This document shows, in pieces, positions 35,169-43,756 of a stretch of 51,792 nucleotides of DNA. Numbering within the stretch: the stretch's first letter is position 1; every line of letters begins with the position of its first letter. Source of the stretch: Anaerolineales bacterium (GTDB lineage Bacteria > Chloroflexota > Anaerolineae > Anaerolineales > UBA6663); NCBI GenBank assembly GCA_020845955.1, contig JADLEU010000162.1, positions 1 to 51,792 of the forward strand, read 5' to 3'. The position numbers and the translations under genes were made by a program. Under the pieces are notes generated by a model. It was not told where the DNA came from, did not search any database, and saw only the letters and a program-made list of their open reading frames with translations.

Positions 35169-36149
35169 TCAAGTCTCGGCCGGGACTCCGTTGGCCTTGA
35201 GCCGGGCCCGGGTCACCGCCAGGACGCGTTTCTCGACTTCCTCCAGGGTACCGGCCACCTCGGCGCCCGCCGCGGGCGCGTGGCCTCCGCCGCCGAACTC
35301 AATGGCGATGGCGGCCACATTCAAGCCCGGTCCGCAGCGCCAGCTGATCTTGACCTTGCCGTCGGCCTGCTCGACAAAGACGATCGCCACCTCAGCTTCG
35401 CGGATGGAGGCCACCACGTTGATGAGGTCGGCGTCGCCGATCCCCTGGAAGCCAGACGCCTTGCGAGCCTCCAGCGGTAGCAAAGCCCAGGCGATGCCGT
35501 GCTTGAGGTGCAGCCGGGCCAATCCCTGGGCCCACAGCCGCACGGCGCTATAAGACCGCTTGAAGAGCGCCAGGTCGTAGATCGTGTTCAGCTTGGCGCC
35601 GGCCGCCATGAGCTGCTGGGCAATCCCCAACGTCTTGATCGTCGTGCCGGACGTCCGAAACCCAAGCGTGTCTGTCACCAGGCCCGTCAGCAAGCACTCG
35701 GCCACTGGCTGGCTGAGCGCTAGGCCCAGATCCGGCAGCAGCTCGGCCACCAACTCGGCGGTCGAAGCCGCGGCGACCTCGATGATATTTAGCGCGCCGA
35801 AGCCAGGGTTGGTGACATGGTGGTCAAAGACCAGATCGGGCTGGCGGTCTAGGGCCGCGCCCAGGGCGCCCATCCGAGCGAACTCCGACACATCCAGCAC
35901 GACGACACAGTCAAAAGCGCCGGCGGGCTTGGCCGTGATCTCGCCGGCCGAGGGCAGGTAGCGAAACAGATCCGGCACCGGATCGGCGCAGGCCATCACT
36001 ACAGCCTTGCCGGCCGCACGGAGCGCCAGGCCGAAGCCCAGCAGCGAGCCGATGGCGTCGCCATCAGGATTGACGTGCGTAATCAGCAGCACGCGGCTGG
36101 CCGCCGCGAGCAGCGCGCGAGCAGCGGTCAAATCAGCGGGGGTCGTCAT
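35169..36149 (-). CDS. nrnA: DHH-family oligoribonuclease/pAp phosphatase (NrnA)
   Basis: A 326-residue DHH-DHHA1 phosphoesterase that degrades nanoRNAs and 3'-phosphoadenosine 5'-phosphate. Metal motifs are THVNPDGDAIGSLLG, VVLDVSEFARMG and LVFDHHVTNPGFG (the DHH). The C-terminal DHHA1 substrate motif is EFGGGGHAPAAGAEVAG. The ATG at 36149 gives the canonical short N-terminus and overlaps the end of rbfA by 17 nt; the longer open frame to 36212 lies inside rbfA. Position between rbfA and truB is the common bacterial order. Confidence 0.93.
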   Translation of the reverse strand: MTTPADLTAARALLAAASRVLLITHVNPDGDAIGSLLGFGLALRAAGKAVVMACADPVPDLFRYLPSAGEITAKPAGAFDCVVVLDVSEFARMGALGAALDRQPDLVFDHHVTNPGFGALNIIEVAAASTAELVAELLPDLGLALSQPVAECLLTGLVTDTLGFRTSGTTIKTLGIAQQLMAAGAKLNTIYDLALFKRSYSAVRLWAQGLARLHLKHGIAWALLPLEARKASGFQGIGDADLINVVASIREAEVAIVFVEQADGKVKISWRCGPGLNVAAIAIEFGGGGHAPAAGAEVAGTLEEVEKRVLAVTRARLKANGVPAET

Positions 36150-36540
36150 CAGGCGGTTTTGCCTCCGGCGGCGCAGGTGATGCGGCGGTGCGGCTGGCGG
36201 CCTTGAGGTCATCCAGGAGCTGCGCGATGTGCTCGGCCTTTTCGGGCGACGGGTCCCAATGGAAGATCAGCTCCGGCGCCCGGCGCAGCTGCACCCGGCG
36301 TGCGACTTCGCGCCGGATGAAGCCCTTGGCGTTGTTGAGCACCTGCATGACTTCCCTGCGGCGGGCCGCATCGCCCACGGTGGAGACGAAGATATTCGCA
36401 TATTCCAGCTCGCGGTCGACGTTGACCACCGTGACCGTAACCAGCGCTAGGCGCGGGTCATTCATCTCCTGCTGGATCAGATGGGAGACTTCGCGCTGCA
36501 GGCGGTCGGCCACTCGTTTCTGGCGGAGTTGAGACGGCAT
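36133..36540 (-). CDS. rbfA: Ribosome-binding factor A
   Basis: A 135-residue single KH-like domain protein needed for 30S maturation and cold adaptation. MPSQLRQKRVADRLQREVSH, then EMNDPRLALVTVTVVNVDRE and AKGFIRREVARRVQLRRAPE are family blocks. The C-terminal 20 residues are a proline-rich tail. It lies 17 nt after infB, whose product acts on the same subunit. Confidence 0.95.
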   Translation of the reverse strand: MPSQLRQKRVADRLQREVSHLIQQEMNDPRLALVTVTVVNVDRELEYANIFVSTVGDAARRREVMQVLNNAKGFIRREVARRVQLRRAPELIFHWDPSPEKAEHIAQLLDDLKAASRTAASPAPPEAKPPDDDPR

Positions 36541-36557
36541 GCCTCAAGCGCCGCGCG

Positions 36558-38351
36558 CTAGTTAACGCGCTCCACAACGTAGCATTCCAGGATGTCGCCC
36601 ACCTTGAAGGCGTCGAAATCCTTCAGCGCCACGCCGCATTCGTGGCCCTTCTGGACGTCGCGCACATCTTCCTTTTCGTGCTTGAGCGACGCGATCTCAC
36701 CGTCGAACTCGACTTTGTTCTGCCGCAGCACCCGCAGCTTGGCGTTGCGGCGCAGCTCGCCTTCGCGCACGCTGCAACCGGCCACGTTGCCCAGCTTGCC
36801 GATTTTGAAGACCGCGCGCACCTCCGCCCGGCCCAGGATCACGGACTTGTATTCAGGGCCAAGCAGGCCCTTAAGCGCCTTTTCGATATCTTCGGTCACA
36901 CGATAGATGACGTCGTACTGCCGGATCGAGACCCCCTTGGCCTCAGCCAGGCGCTGGGCAGAGCCGTCGATGCCCACCGAGAACCCGATGATGATCGCGT
37001 TGGAGGCCGCCGCCAGCATCACATCGTTTTCCGTGACGTTGCCGGTCTCGGCATACAGCACGTTCACCCGGGGTCCATCGCCGGTCGACAGCTTCTCCAA
37101 CTGCGTTACGATCGGTTCCAGCGAGCCCTGCACGTCGGCCTTCACGATCAAAGGCAACTCCTTGGCCAGCCCAGCCTGGAAGCGCGCGAAAACCTGGTCC
37201 AGGCTTAGGGTCTCGCCCGGCTTCGCCTCGGCCGACTTCTGGTCCAGTTTGCGCTGGGCGACGATCATGCGCGCCTCGCGGTCGCTGCCGACCACGCGGA
37301 AGAGATCGCCCGGTGCCGGCAGGCCTGACAATCCCAGCACCGCCACTGGCAGCGACGGCGGCGCCTCGCGAATGGCCTGGCCGCGATCGTTGAACATGGC
37401 CCGGATCTTGCCGCTGGTCGTGCCGGCCACGATGGTATCGCCGGCGCGCAGTGTGCCGTTCTGCACCAGCAGCGTGGCCACCACGCCCTTGGCCTTGTCT
37501 AATTCGGCCTCGATGACGGTGCCAGCCGCTACGCCTTCCGGGTTGGCCTTGATGTCGGTGTCGTCGGCGATCAGCAGAATGGCCTCCAACAGGTCTTCGA
37601 TGCCAATTTTCTGCCGGGCCGAGACCGGCACCACGATGGTCTTGCCGCCCCACTCGTCGGGCGCCAGGCCAATCTCGGCCAACTGCTGCTTGACTAGGTC
37701 GGGGTTAGCATTGGGCTTGTCGATCTTGTTGAGGGCCACGATGATGGGAACCCTGGCGGCTTTGGCGTGGGCATAGGCCTCGCGCGTCTGCGGCATCACG
37801 CCGTCGTCCGCCGCCACTACCAGGATCGCGATGTCGGTCGCCTGCGCGCCGCGCATGCGCATGGCCGTAAAGGCCTCGTGGCCAGGGGTATCCAGGAACG
37901 TGATCTTGCGGCCGTTGTGCTCCACCTGGTAGGCCGCCACGTGCTGCGTGATGCCGCCCGCCTCGCCGGCAGCCACGTTCGCCTTGCGGATCACGTCCAG
38001 CAGCGAAGTCTTGCCGTGGTCGACGTGGCCCAGGATGGTCACGACCGGCGGACGCACGGCCAGGCTCTCGGCGGCTTCAGCCTCAATCACGCGCCGCCAC
38101 TCTGGCGACTGGACGGCTTCTTCTTGTTCTTCTTCGGGGACGGGGACTGCTTCGGGCTTGGCTTCGTAGCCAAGTTCCTGGATCACGATCGCAGCCGTGT
38201 CGTAGTCCAGCTGTTGATTGATGTTGGCCATGACCCCATTGCTCATCAAGTGCTTGATGATGTCGATGGGGCTGGCCTTGACCAGTTCGGCCAACTGCCG
38301 CACGGTTATGACGCTCGGCACTTCCACAACTTTGCGCCCGTTCTCGCTCAT
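36558..38351 (-). CDS. infB: Translation initiation factor IF-2, short form
   Basis: A 597-residue IF-2 without the long variable N-terminus. A single IF2_N-like module ([20 protein letters not shown]) is followed by an acidic linker and the G domain from about residue 100, with G1 [21 protein letters not shown]3 [16 protein letters not shown] and G4 NKIDK. Domain 3 and the fMet-tRNA-binding C2 domain end in [18 protein letters not shown] strong Shine-Dalgarno (AGGAGGTG) precedes the ATG, sufficient for high expression despite the 143-nt gap to rnpM. That gap shows no other feature. Confidence 0.97.
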   Translation of the reverse strand: MSENGRKVVEVPSVITVRQLAELVKASPIDIIKHLMSNGVMANINQQLDYDTAAIVIQELGYEAKPEAVPVPEEEQEEAVQSPEWRRVIEAEAAESLAVRPPVVTILGHVDHGKTSLLDVIRKANVAAGEAGGITQHVAAYQVEHNGRKITFLDTPGHEAFTAMRMRGAQATDIAILVVAADDGVMPQTREAYAHAKAARVPIIVALNKIDKPNANPDLVKQQLAEIGLAPDEWGGKTIVVPVSARQKIGIEDLLEAILLIADDTDIKANPEGVAAGTVIEAELDKAKGVVATLLVQNGTLRAGDTIVAGTTSGKIRAMFNDRGQAIREAPPSLPVAVLGLSGLPAPGDLFRVVGSDREARMIVAQRKLDQKSAEAKPGETLSLDQVFARFQAGLAKELPLIVKADVQGSLEPIVTQLEKLSTGDGPRVNVLYAETGNVTENDVMLAAASNAIIIGFSVGIDGSAQRLAEAKGVSIRQYDVIYRVTEDIEKALKGLLGPEYKSVILGRAEVRAVFKIGKLGNVAGCSVREGELRRNAKLRVLRQNKVEFDGEIASLKHEKEDVRDVQKGHECGVALKDFDAFKVGDILECYVVERVN

Positions 38352-38494
38352 TCACACCTCCTATGCGCTGCACCAGGAGCGCAGCCGCCTGCGAGGCGAG
38401 CGAGCCCGGACCGGAAGGCCGCGCGAGCGCTAGATTAGCTGCGCCGGGTTTGGCACCCTCGCCTCATCGTGCTGGGCGGCGGTCGTAGCCGCCG

Positions 38495-38824
38495 TCAATC
38501 GTCGTCATCGCTGTACTGTTCGGCCTGAGCCCACAGCCGAGCTCGATCAGCCTCGGTTAAGCCCGCCTTCAACGCCTGTTCAAGCGCCCGGCCCCCTAAA
38601 GCCACCTGCCAGCAGCCGAGCCGGTTGTGCAAATAAGCGCCGCGCCCAGCCGCCTTGCCCGTCGGGTCAACCTCCACACTGCCGTCGGCCCGGCGCACCA
38701 GGCGCACCAGCTCGCGCTTGGGCTGGACGGTTCGGCACCCCACGCACGTGCGCTGGGGGGCGTGTCGCGGCGTCGGCGTCCGCTTGGGCCGACGGCGAGC
38801 CGGCGGGGGTTGCGAGCCGCTCAC
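38495..38824 (-). CDS. rnpM: YlxR/RnpM (DUF448) RNA-binding protein
   Basis: A 109-residue protein with a basic N-terminus and the family core RTCVGCRTVQPKRELVRLVR, then GKAAGRGAYLHNRLGCWQVA. DUF448/YlxR proteins sit between nusA and infB in many bacteria; in B. subtilis the protein was renamed RnpM after it was shown to modulate RNase P. The L7Ae-like gene often found next to it is absent. It is 33 nt downstream of nusA. Confidence 0.9.
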   Translation of the reverse strand: MSGSQPPPARRRPKRTPTPRHAPQRTCVGCRTVQPKRELVRLVRRADGSVEVDPTGKAAGRGAYLHNRLGCWQVALGGRALEQALKAGLTEADRARLWAQAEQYSDDDD

Positions 38825-38857
38825 GCGGGACGCCCCGAGGCGCCTGCAAGCCAGGCC

Positions 38858-40774
38858 TTACTCCTCATCCAGAACGCCGAAAATGTCATCCTTGGCGCGG
38901 CCCGGCTTGCGCTTCTTGCGCGTAATGAACATGCCCAGGTCTTCGTCGTACGTAATCTCAACCGCCCCCTTCTTCTTGCCCTTCTTCTTGCCCTTCTTCT
39001 TGCCGTCGTCGCTGTCTTCGTCGGCGTCTTTGTCTTCAGCGTCTTCGTCGAGTTCTTCCTCGATCGCGATGCTTGCCGGCTCAACTTCCACTGCCGCCTC
39101 GGGTGCGGCTTCGACGACCGCGGCCTCGGCTTCCGCCGCCGCGGGTTCGGCCGCCACTTCGGCTGCGGCCGCGCTGGGCTCGCCGGCGGCTTCCACTACG
39201 GCCGGCGCAGGCGCTTCAGCCGCAGCCGGCTCGGCTTCGGCCACAGCCGACTCAGCTGGCGGGGCTTCGACCTCAGCTTCCGGCAGCTGCACCGCGGCCA
39301 AGGCAGCCTTGAGATCCTCCATCATCTTGGGCCCGAAACCCTCCAGGCCCAGAATGCGATCTTCGTCGAGCGCCAGCTGCTCCATGACTTGCCCCACCGT
39401 CTGGAAGTCGGCCTCCGCCAAGACGCGCTGCGCGCGCTCCGAGAGGCTTGCTTCGGTCAAGGGCACCTGGTAGGCGACAGCCGGGATGGTGGCCTTGATC
39501 TCGGCGACCTTCTCCTCCTTGGCCGCGCGCTCTTCCTGGCGGCCCTTGGCCACCCGCTTCTCGACCAACTCGACCAGCTTGGCCAGCTGCTGATATTCCT
39601 CGGGCGTGATGGGCTTGCCCTCGGCCTTCTTGGCCAGGGCAGCGCCGGCCGACGCCACTAATTCAGGGCTGGAAGCCGCCGTCTCGGCGAAGGCGGGCTC
39701 TTCCAGCAACTTGCGGTTGGCGTCGGTGGCCGATTCGGTCAAGCTCTTGATGTCTATGCGCCAGCCGGTCAGCTTGGCAGCCAGCCGCGCGTTCTGGCCC
39801 TCGCGGCCAATCGCCAGGCTGAGCTGGTCGTCGGGCACCACCACCATGGCCGTACGGCCGGAGAGCGGGTCATCGTTGAGGTAGACCGCCGTCACGCGGG
39901 CCGGGCTCAGCGCCTTGGCGATGAACATGGCCTGGTCGGGGTTCCACTCGATGACGTCGATCTTTTCGTCGCTCAGCTCGCGGACGATCGATTGAATGCG
40001 CACGCCGCGCATGCCGACGCAGGCGCCGACCGGGTCCACCCCTTCCTGCACGGCCGCCACCGCCACCTTGGAGCGCTGACCCGGCTCGCGCGCGATGGAC
40101 TTGATCTCGACGGCGCCGTTGTAGATTTCTGGCACCTCGTATTCCAGCAGCCGGCGCAGCATGCCCTTGTGCGAACGCGAGACGATGATCTGCGGCCCGC
40201 GCGTAGTCTTACGCACTTCCAGCACGTAGGCCCGCACCTTTTCGTGCGCGTGGTAGCGCTCGCCAGGCACCATCTGATTGCGCGGAAGCGTAGCCTCCGT
40301 GCGGCCCAGCCCCAGCGTCACCCCCTGCGCCGTGACCGATTGCACCGTGCCGTTGACGATGTCGCCTTCCCGCTGGATGTACTCCTGGTACTGGCTCTCG
40401 CGCTCGGCCTCGCGGATGCGCTGCAGGATAACCTGCTTGGCGGCCTGGGCCGCAATCCGGCCGAAGTTGCGCGGCGTGGCCTCCACCGTCACCATGTCGC
40501 CCAACTGTGCTCCTGGGTCGACCAGCCGCGCCTCCTCCAGCGCCACCTCGGTGTTGGCCTCCAGCACATCTTCGACGACTTCCTTCTCGGCGTAGACCTT
40601 GATCCCGCCGGTCGCCGGGTCGACCTTAACGACAACGTGCTGCGCCGCAGAGGCGTTGACTGCCTTCCGATAGGCCGTCACCATCGCGTTCTCGAGCGCA
40701 TCAAGAATGACTTCTCGCTTGAGCTTGCTGTGCTCGGCAATTTCATTGAACGCTAAGGCAAATTCGCTTTTCAT
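38858..40774 (-). CDS. nusA: Transcription elongation factor NusA with a long charged C-terminal extension
   Basis: This 638-residue protein has the RNAP-binding N-domain (about 1-125), an S1 domain with [20 protein letters not shown] (about 135-200), and two KH domains ([38 protein letters not shown]). A helix-hairpin-helix-like segment [19 protein letters not shown] follows. From about residue 500 comes a low-complexity Ala/Glu/Pro tail, an Asp/Glu-rich patch, three copies of Lys-Lys-Lys-Gly (about 591-602), and a short ordered-looking end with [17 protein letters not shown]. The extension is far beyond the usual 350-500 residues. A promoter and hairpin-bearing leader lie upstream. The usual upstream partner rimP is missing. 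Confidence 0.96.
   Translation of the reverse strand: MKSEFALAFNEIAEHSKLKREVILDALENAMVTAYRKAVNASAAQHVVVKVDPATGGIKVYAEKEVVEDVLEANTEVALEEARLVDPGAQLGDMVTVEATPRNFGRIAAQAAKQVILQRIREAERESQYQEYIQREGDIVNGTVQSVTAQGVTLGLGRTEATLPRNQMVPGERYHAHEKVRAYVLEVRKTTRGPQIIVSRSHKGMLRRLLEYEVPEIYNGAVEIKSIAREPGQRSKVAVAAVQEGVDPVGACVGMRGVRIQSIVRELSDEKIDVIEWNPDQAMFIAKALSPARVTAVYLNDDPLSGRTAMVVVPDDQLSLAIGREGQNARLAAKLTGWRIDIKSLTESATDANRKLLEEPAFAETAASSPELVASAGAALAKKAEGKPITPEEYQQLAKLVELVEKRVAKGRQEERAAKEEKVAEIKATIPAVAYQVPLTEASLSERAQRVLAEADFQTVGQVMEQLALDEDRILGLEGFGPKMMEDLKAALAAVQLPEAEVEAPPAESAVAEAEPAAAEAPAPAVVEAAGEPSAAAAEVAAEPAAAEAEAAVVEAAPEAAVEVEPASIAIEEELDEDAEDKDADEDSDDGKKKGKKKGKKKGAVEITYDEDLGMFITRKKRKPGRAKDDIFGVLDEE
38967..39002 (-). 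repeat. Three perfect 12-bp tandem repeats inside nusA
   Basis: CCCTTCTTCTTG occurs three times in a row on the plus strand at 38967-38978, 38979-38990 and 38991-39002, encoding Lys-Lys-Lys-Gly units. Copy number could change by slippage without changing the frame. Confidence 0.9.
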
Positions 40775-40865
40775 GAGCTAGGTGCTTCTCCCCACTGCAG
40801 AGCCGGCGCCATTTTCAGCAAAGCCGCCAGACCAATACCGGCCGAGCCACCGCCATATATACGCA

Positions 40866-40890
40866 GAAACGTGGGGGCTGCCCACGTTTC
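40866..40890 (-). promoter_or_regulatory. Perfect hairpin in the nusA leader
   Basis: On the minus strand GAAACGTGGG and CCCACGTTTC form a perfect 10-bp stem with a 5-nt loop, about 25 nt into a leader of roughly 140 nt. No T-run follows. In several bacteria nusA expression is autoregulated through its leader, so this is a candidate site (inference). Confidence 0.55.
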
Positions 40891-40922
40891 CCATCCACCC
40901 TTATCGACATCTAACAGTGATG

Positions 40923-40951
40923 ATTTTAGCATTACGCGCAGTTTTAATCAA
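40923..40951 (-). promoter_or_regulatory. Promoter of the nusA operon
   Basis: Minus strand TTGATT, a 17-nt spacer and TAAAAT. It is the only good promoter upstream of nusA, and the next seven genes can be read from it. Confidence 0.75.
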
Positions 40952-41098
40952 GTCCGGCCCCGCATGCCCGCATGGCCGTGGACCGGGCCAGGCCTGGCCC
41001 CTGTCGCCCGACCCACCGGCAGCGGCGCGTGTCCCAAATGCACCCGCTGTGCTATCATGGCCGGACGCGCGCCCCCGACTGCTGATCAGGAGACTGCC

Positions 41099-41440
41099 AT
41101 GACGATCCCGCCGGTTGTCTTTGGCCTGGGTGGCTTGATCCTGGGTCTGCTGCTGACCTTCGGCTTTCCCATTCAGCGCGGCCGTTACCGCAACCAGATT
41201 TGGGATTTACTGACCCTGGCGCTGTTTGTTGTAGCTGGGTGGGGTCTGGCGATCTGGGATCCGCTGAGCAATCTGGCCGCAGGATTGATCGTCGGGTTGG
41301 CCGCCGTCGTGATCCGCGACTTCCGGCTCTGGCTGGCGCGCTTCCACAGCCAGTCCTACCGGCGCAGCCACCGCTATTATTGGTATGGTCGGGCGCGCAA
41401 TTGGTACGGCGGGCGGCGCCGCCGGCGCTCCTATCGCTAG
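41099..41440 (+). CDS. Small membrane protein with an Arg/Tyr-rich tail
   Basis: A 113-residue protein with three hydrophobic segments (about 4-26, 36-55 and 59-78) and a strongly basic C-terminus rich in Arg and Tyr (HRYYWYGRARNWYGG, then RRRRRSYR). No family is recognised. The ATG at 41099 has AGGAG six bases upstream; TATCAT at 41053-41058 may be its -10. The tail should stay in the cytoplasm by the positive-inside rule and could touch nucleic acid or acidic lipids. It is divergent from nusA, in the place where rimP might be expected. Confidence 0.7.
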   Translation: MTIPPVVFGLGGLILGLLLTFGFPIQRGRYRNQIWDLLTLALFVVAGWGLAIWDPLSNLAAGLIVGLAAVVIRDFRLWLARFHSQSYRRSHRYYWYGRARNWYGGRRRRRSYR

Positions 41441-41451
41441 GCAGCCCCACA

Positions 41452-41487
41452 AAAAGCGTGAGAGCCGCCGATTCGCTGGCGGCTCTC
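41452..41487 (-). terminator. Intrinsic terminator of the 6S-like RNA
   Basis: On the minus strand GAGAGCCGCC (41487-41478) pairs perfectly with GGCGGCTCTC (41469-41460) over an 8-nt loop, followed by ACGCTTTTTG. The T-run identifies the minus strand as the direction of termination. The plus-strand gene ending at 41440 may use the hairpin from the other side. Confidence 0.82.
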
Positions 41488-41669
41488 GGGATCAGCGCGC
41501 CCCGCCATGCCGTGTGCTGCCAAGTTTTGAACCTGCTTTCGCAGGGTGGGGACCGCCCGGCCGGGTCTGCCTTGGCCGAAGCCTAACGCATTCCTGGTCT
41601 GAGATTAGTCCCCAAAGTAACGGTGTTGGCTCAAAACGGCACGACAGCATCACGCTCACAGCAGGGACG
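41452..41669 (-). ncRNA. Structured RNA with 6S-like architecture, own promoter and terminator
   Basis: Reading the minus strand from about 41669: a closing stem GTG/GCTG with CAGC/CAC and GTTTTGA (41637-41631) with TCAAAAC (41530-41524). Next is a bubble whose 5' side is 16 unpaired nt and whose 3' side is a 14-nt hairpin CCTGC-GAAA-GCAGG (41545-41532). An apical stem TGGGGAC/GTCCCCA (41614-41608, 41553-41547) follows, with an inner hairpin GGC-TTCG-GCC at 41583-41574. GNRA and C(UUCG)G loops appear only in the minus-strand reading. Closing stem, central bubble with a 3'-side hairpin, and apical arm are the plan of 6S RNA, the RNA-polymerase decoy. A different RNA class cannot be excluded; primary sequence was not matched to a known 6S. 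Confidence 0.65.
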
Positions 41670-41675
41670 ACCTTA

Positions 41676-41704
41676 CATATACCATGACTTGAACGAAACC
41701 GCAA
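41676..41704 (-). promoter_or_regulatory. Promoter for the 6S-like RNA
   Basis: Minus strand TTGCGG, a 17-nt spacer and TATATG, placing the RNA start near 41669. It lies between the aspS stop codon and the RNA. Confidence 0.55.
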
Positions 41705-41739
41705 CGCGGGGCGGCCGGCACTGTTCACCATGGACGCGG

Positions 41740-43518
41740 TCAGGCTGGTTCCGTCTCGGTTACCGCGATGTGCAGCTCGGCGAGCTGCTGCGGGTCAACC
41801 GGCGAGGGCGCCCCAGCCATCACGTCCATCGCTGCCTGGTTCTTCGGGAAGGCAATCACTTCGCGGATGTTCGGCTCGCCGGCTAGAATCATCGTCAGAC
41901 GGTCAATGCCTGGCGCAATGCCCCCATGCGGGGGCACGCCGTACTCAAACGCTTCCAACAGGTGCCCGAAACGCTCGCGCGCGACCTCCACATCGAGGCC
42001 GATCAGCCGAAAAACCTTTTCCTGCAGATCGCGGCGGTGGATCCGGATCGAGCCTCCGCCGACCTCGAAGTTGTTCAGCACCAGGTCGTACTGCTGGCCG
42101 CGCGCTCGCCCCGGATCGGTATCGAGCCAGTGCTCGTCCGCCTCCATCGGCGCGGTGAATAGGTGATGGCTGGGATCCCAGCGCTGCTCGGCCTCGCTCC
42201 AGTTGAGATACGGGAAATCGACCACCCAGCAGAAAGCCAGCAGGCTGTCGTCGCGCAGCTGCAGCCGGTCGGCCACTTCCACGCGCAGCCGCGCCAGCGC
42301 TTCGTACACCACGGCTGGTTGGTCGGCGACGAACAGCAGCAGGTCACCCGGCTCGGCCTCCAGCCGACGAACGAGCTCGGCTAGCAGGTCGGGCGACAGG
42401 AACTTCGCAAACGTCGACCGGTGTCCGCCGGGGGCCTCCACCGCAAGATAGGCCAGTCCTTTGGCGCCGAAGCTCTTCACGAACTCAGTCAGCTCGTCGA
42501 TCTGCTTGCGCGTGTACCCGCCCAGTCCCTTGGCGTTAATCCCGCGCACGTGCCCGCCGCGCGCGACCGCGTCGGCGAAGACTTTGAAGCCGCTTTGCGG
42601 CGCCAGGTCCGTGATGTCCTTGAGCTCCAGCCCAAAGCGGATATCGGGGCTGTCTTTGCCGAAGCGGTCCATCACTGCCTGGTAGCTGAAGCGCGGCCAG
42701 GGCTTGGCGAAGAGCCGCTTCTCAGGCACGAGCTGCTCGACCATAGCCGTAAATACGTTCTCGATCAAATCCATCACATCTTCGCGCGTGACGAACGACA
42801 TCTCCAGGTCTAGCTGGGTAAACTCCGGCTGGCGGTCGACCCGCTGATCCTCGTCGCGGAAGCAGCGCGCAATCTGGAAGTAGCGCTCCACGCCAGCTAC
42901 CATCAGCAGCTGTTTCAATTGCTGCGGCGACTGCGGCAGCGCGTAGAAGCTGCCCGGATGCACCCGCGAGGGTACCAGATAGTCGCGGGCGCCCTCGGGC
43001 GTGGTTTTGAACAGAATCGGCGTCTCCACCTCAATGAAGCGCTGAGCGTGCAGGCTGTCGCGGATGAACTTGACCACGTCGGCCCGCAGCTGCAGGTTGC
43101 GCCGCATGCGCTCGCGGCGCAGATCGAGGTAGCGGTACTTCAGGCGCAGGTTCTCGTCCACCGTCTGCTCCTCGTTGATCAGGAAGGGCGGCGCCTTGGC
43201 GGCGTTGAGGAGGTCGAGCTGCTGCACCTCCAGTTCGACGTGGCCGGTCGCCAGCTTGGGGTTCTCCTTGCCGGGCAGACGGGCGCGCACCACTCCCGTG
43301 ACGCGCAGTACGTACTCGTTGCGCACCCGAGCGGCGCTGGCATGCGCCTCGGGCGACAGCTCGGGGTTGGCCACGACCTGCGTCAGCCCCCAGCGATCGC
43401 GCAGATCGAGGAAGATCAGGCCGCCGTGGTCACGGCGCGCATTGACCCAGCCGGCCAGTGTGACTGTCTGGCCGATATGGTCGGAACGAAGCTCGCCGCA
43501 GGTATGCGTTTTGTACAT
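41740..43518 (-). CDS. aspS: Aspartyl-tRNA synthetase
   Basis: A 592-residue bacterial-type class II synthetase. The OB-fold anticodon-binding domain reads TVTLAGWVNARRDHGGLIFL. Class II motif 2 follows in FQIARCFRDEDQRVDRQPEF, with TQLDLEMSF after it. A GAD insertion domain sits in the middle, and motif 3 is GIAPGIDRLTMILAGEPNIR. The full-length GAD-containing form is bacterial; whether it also charges Asn-tRNA (non-discriminating) cannot be told here. The ATG at 43518 has a perfect AGGAGGT five bases upstream, so the open frame to 43614, which crosses the leader terminator, is not used. Confidence 0.97.
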   Translation of the reverse strand: MYKTHTCGELRSDHIGQTVTLAGWVNARRDHGGLIFLDLRDRWGLTQVVANPELSPEAHASAARVRNEYVLRVTGVVRARLPGKENPKLATGHVELEVQQLDLLNAAKAPPFLINEEQTVDENLRLKYRYLDLRRERMRRNLQLRADVVKFIRDSLHAQRFIEVETPILFKTTPEGARDYLVPSRVHPGSFYALPQSPQQLKQLLMVAGVERYFQIARCFRDEDQRVDRQPEFTQLDLEMSFVTREDVMDLIENVFTAMVEQLVPEKRLFAKPWPRFSYQAVMDRFGKDSPDIRFGLELKDITDLAPQSGFKVFADAVARGGHVRGINAKGLGGYTRKQIDELTEFVKSFGAKGLAYLAVEAPGGHRSTFAKFLSPDLLAELVRRLEAEPGDLLLFVADQPAVVYEALARLRVEVADRLQLRDDSLLAFCWVVDFPYLNWSEAEQRWDPSHHLFTAPMEADEHWLDTDPGRARGQQYDLVLNNFEVGGGSIRIHRRDLQEKVFRLIGLDVEVARERFGHLLEAFEYGVPPHGGIAPGIDRLTMILAGEPNIREVIAFPKNQAAMDVMAGAPSPVDPQQLAELHIAVTETEPA

Positions 43519-43564
43519 GATAGACCTCCTCGCAGCAAGTCGGTGGACCGGCGTGCATGGCGGC

Positions 43565-43598
43565 AAAATGAAACCGCCCGGCACATCGGCCCGGGCGG
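43565..43598 (-). terminator. Attenuator-type terminator in the aspS leader
   Basis: Minus strand CCGCCCGG (43598-43591) pairs with CCGGGCGG (43581-43574) over a 9-nt loop, followed by TTTCATTTT. It lies between the aspS promoter and the aspS ribosome-binding site, so it must be bypassed for expression. Confidence 0.72.
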
Positions 43599-43624
43599 CT
43601 ATCGGCATCGGCAATCTGCGCGGA

Positions 43625-43717
43625 TCAGCAGGCGTGTCGGCGCACCCGGCGGAACTGCAAGGGATCGTCGGTGTGCTTAGGGTTCGCGCCGGTCAAACCC
43701 ATGAACCTGGCTGACAT
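43625..43717 (-). CDS. Candidate leader peptide of aspS, 30 residues
   Basis: An ATG lies 9 nt after the -10 box of the aspS promoter, the same spacing as the other leaderless genes here. The frame reads MSARFMGLTGANPKHTDDPL, then QFRRVRRHAC and stop. Two adjacent aspartate codons (GAC GAT) occur at about codons 18-19, and the terminator follows 27 nt after the stop. Stalling at Asp codons when Asp-tRNA is short could prevent the terminator from forming, in the classical ribosome-mediated way. No alternative antiterminator pairing was worked out, so this stays a hypothesis. Confidence 0.4.
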   Translation of the reverse strand: MSARFMGLTGANPKHTDDPLQFRRVRRHAC

Positions 43718-43726
43718 CGTGGCGCG

Positions 43727-43756
43727 AGTATAGCACGGCTGCGGCCCCAGGGTCAA
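43727..43756 (-). promoter_or_regulatory. Promoter of the aspS leader transcript
   Basis: Minus strand TTGACC, an 18-nt spacer and TATACT. The -35 overlaps the end of the upstream membrane-protein gene. The leader up to the aspS ATG is about 200 nt. Confidence 0.75.

Noticed and set aside
41512-41653. Plus-strand version of the 6S-like RNA
   Set aside because: The plus reading has TTTC and CGAA loops, no promoter and no T-run; GNRA and UUCG loops, promoter and terminator all fit the minus strand.
43519-43726. T-box riboswitch in front of aspS
   Set aside because: No TGGNACC core and no specifier-loop pattern could be found; only the terminator and the small ORF are supported.
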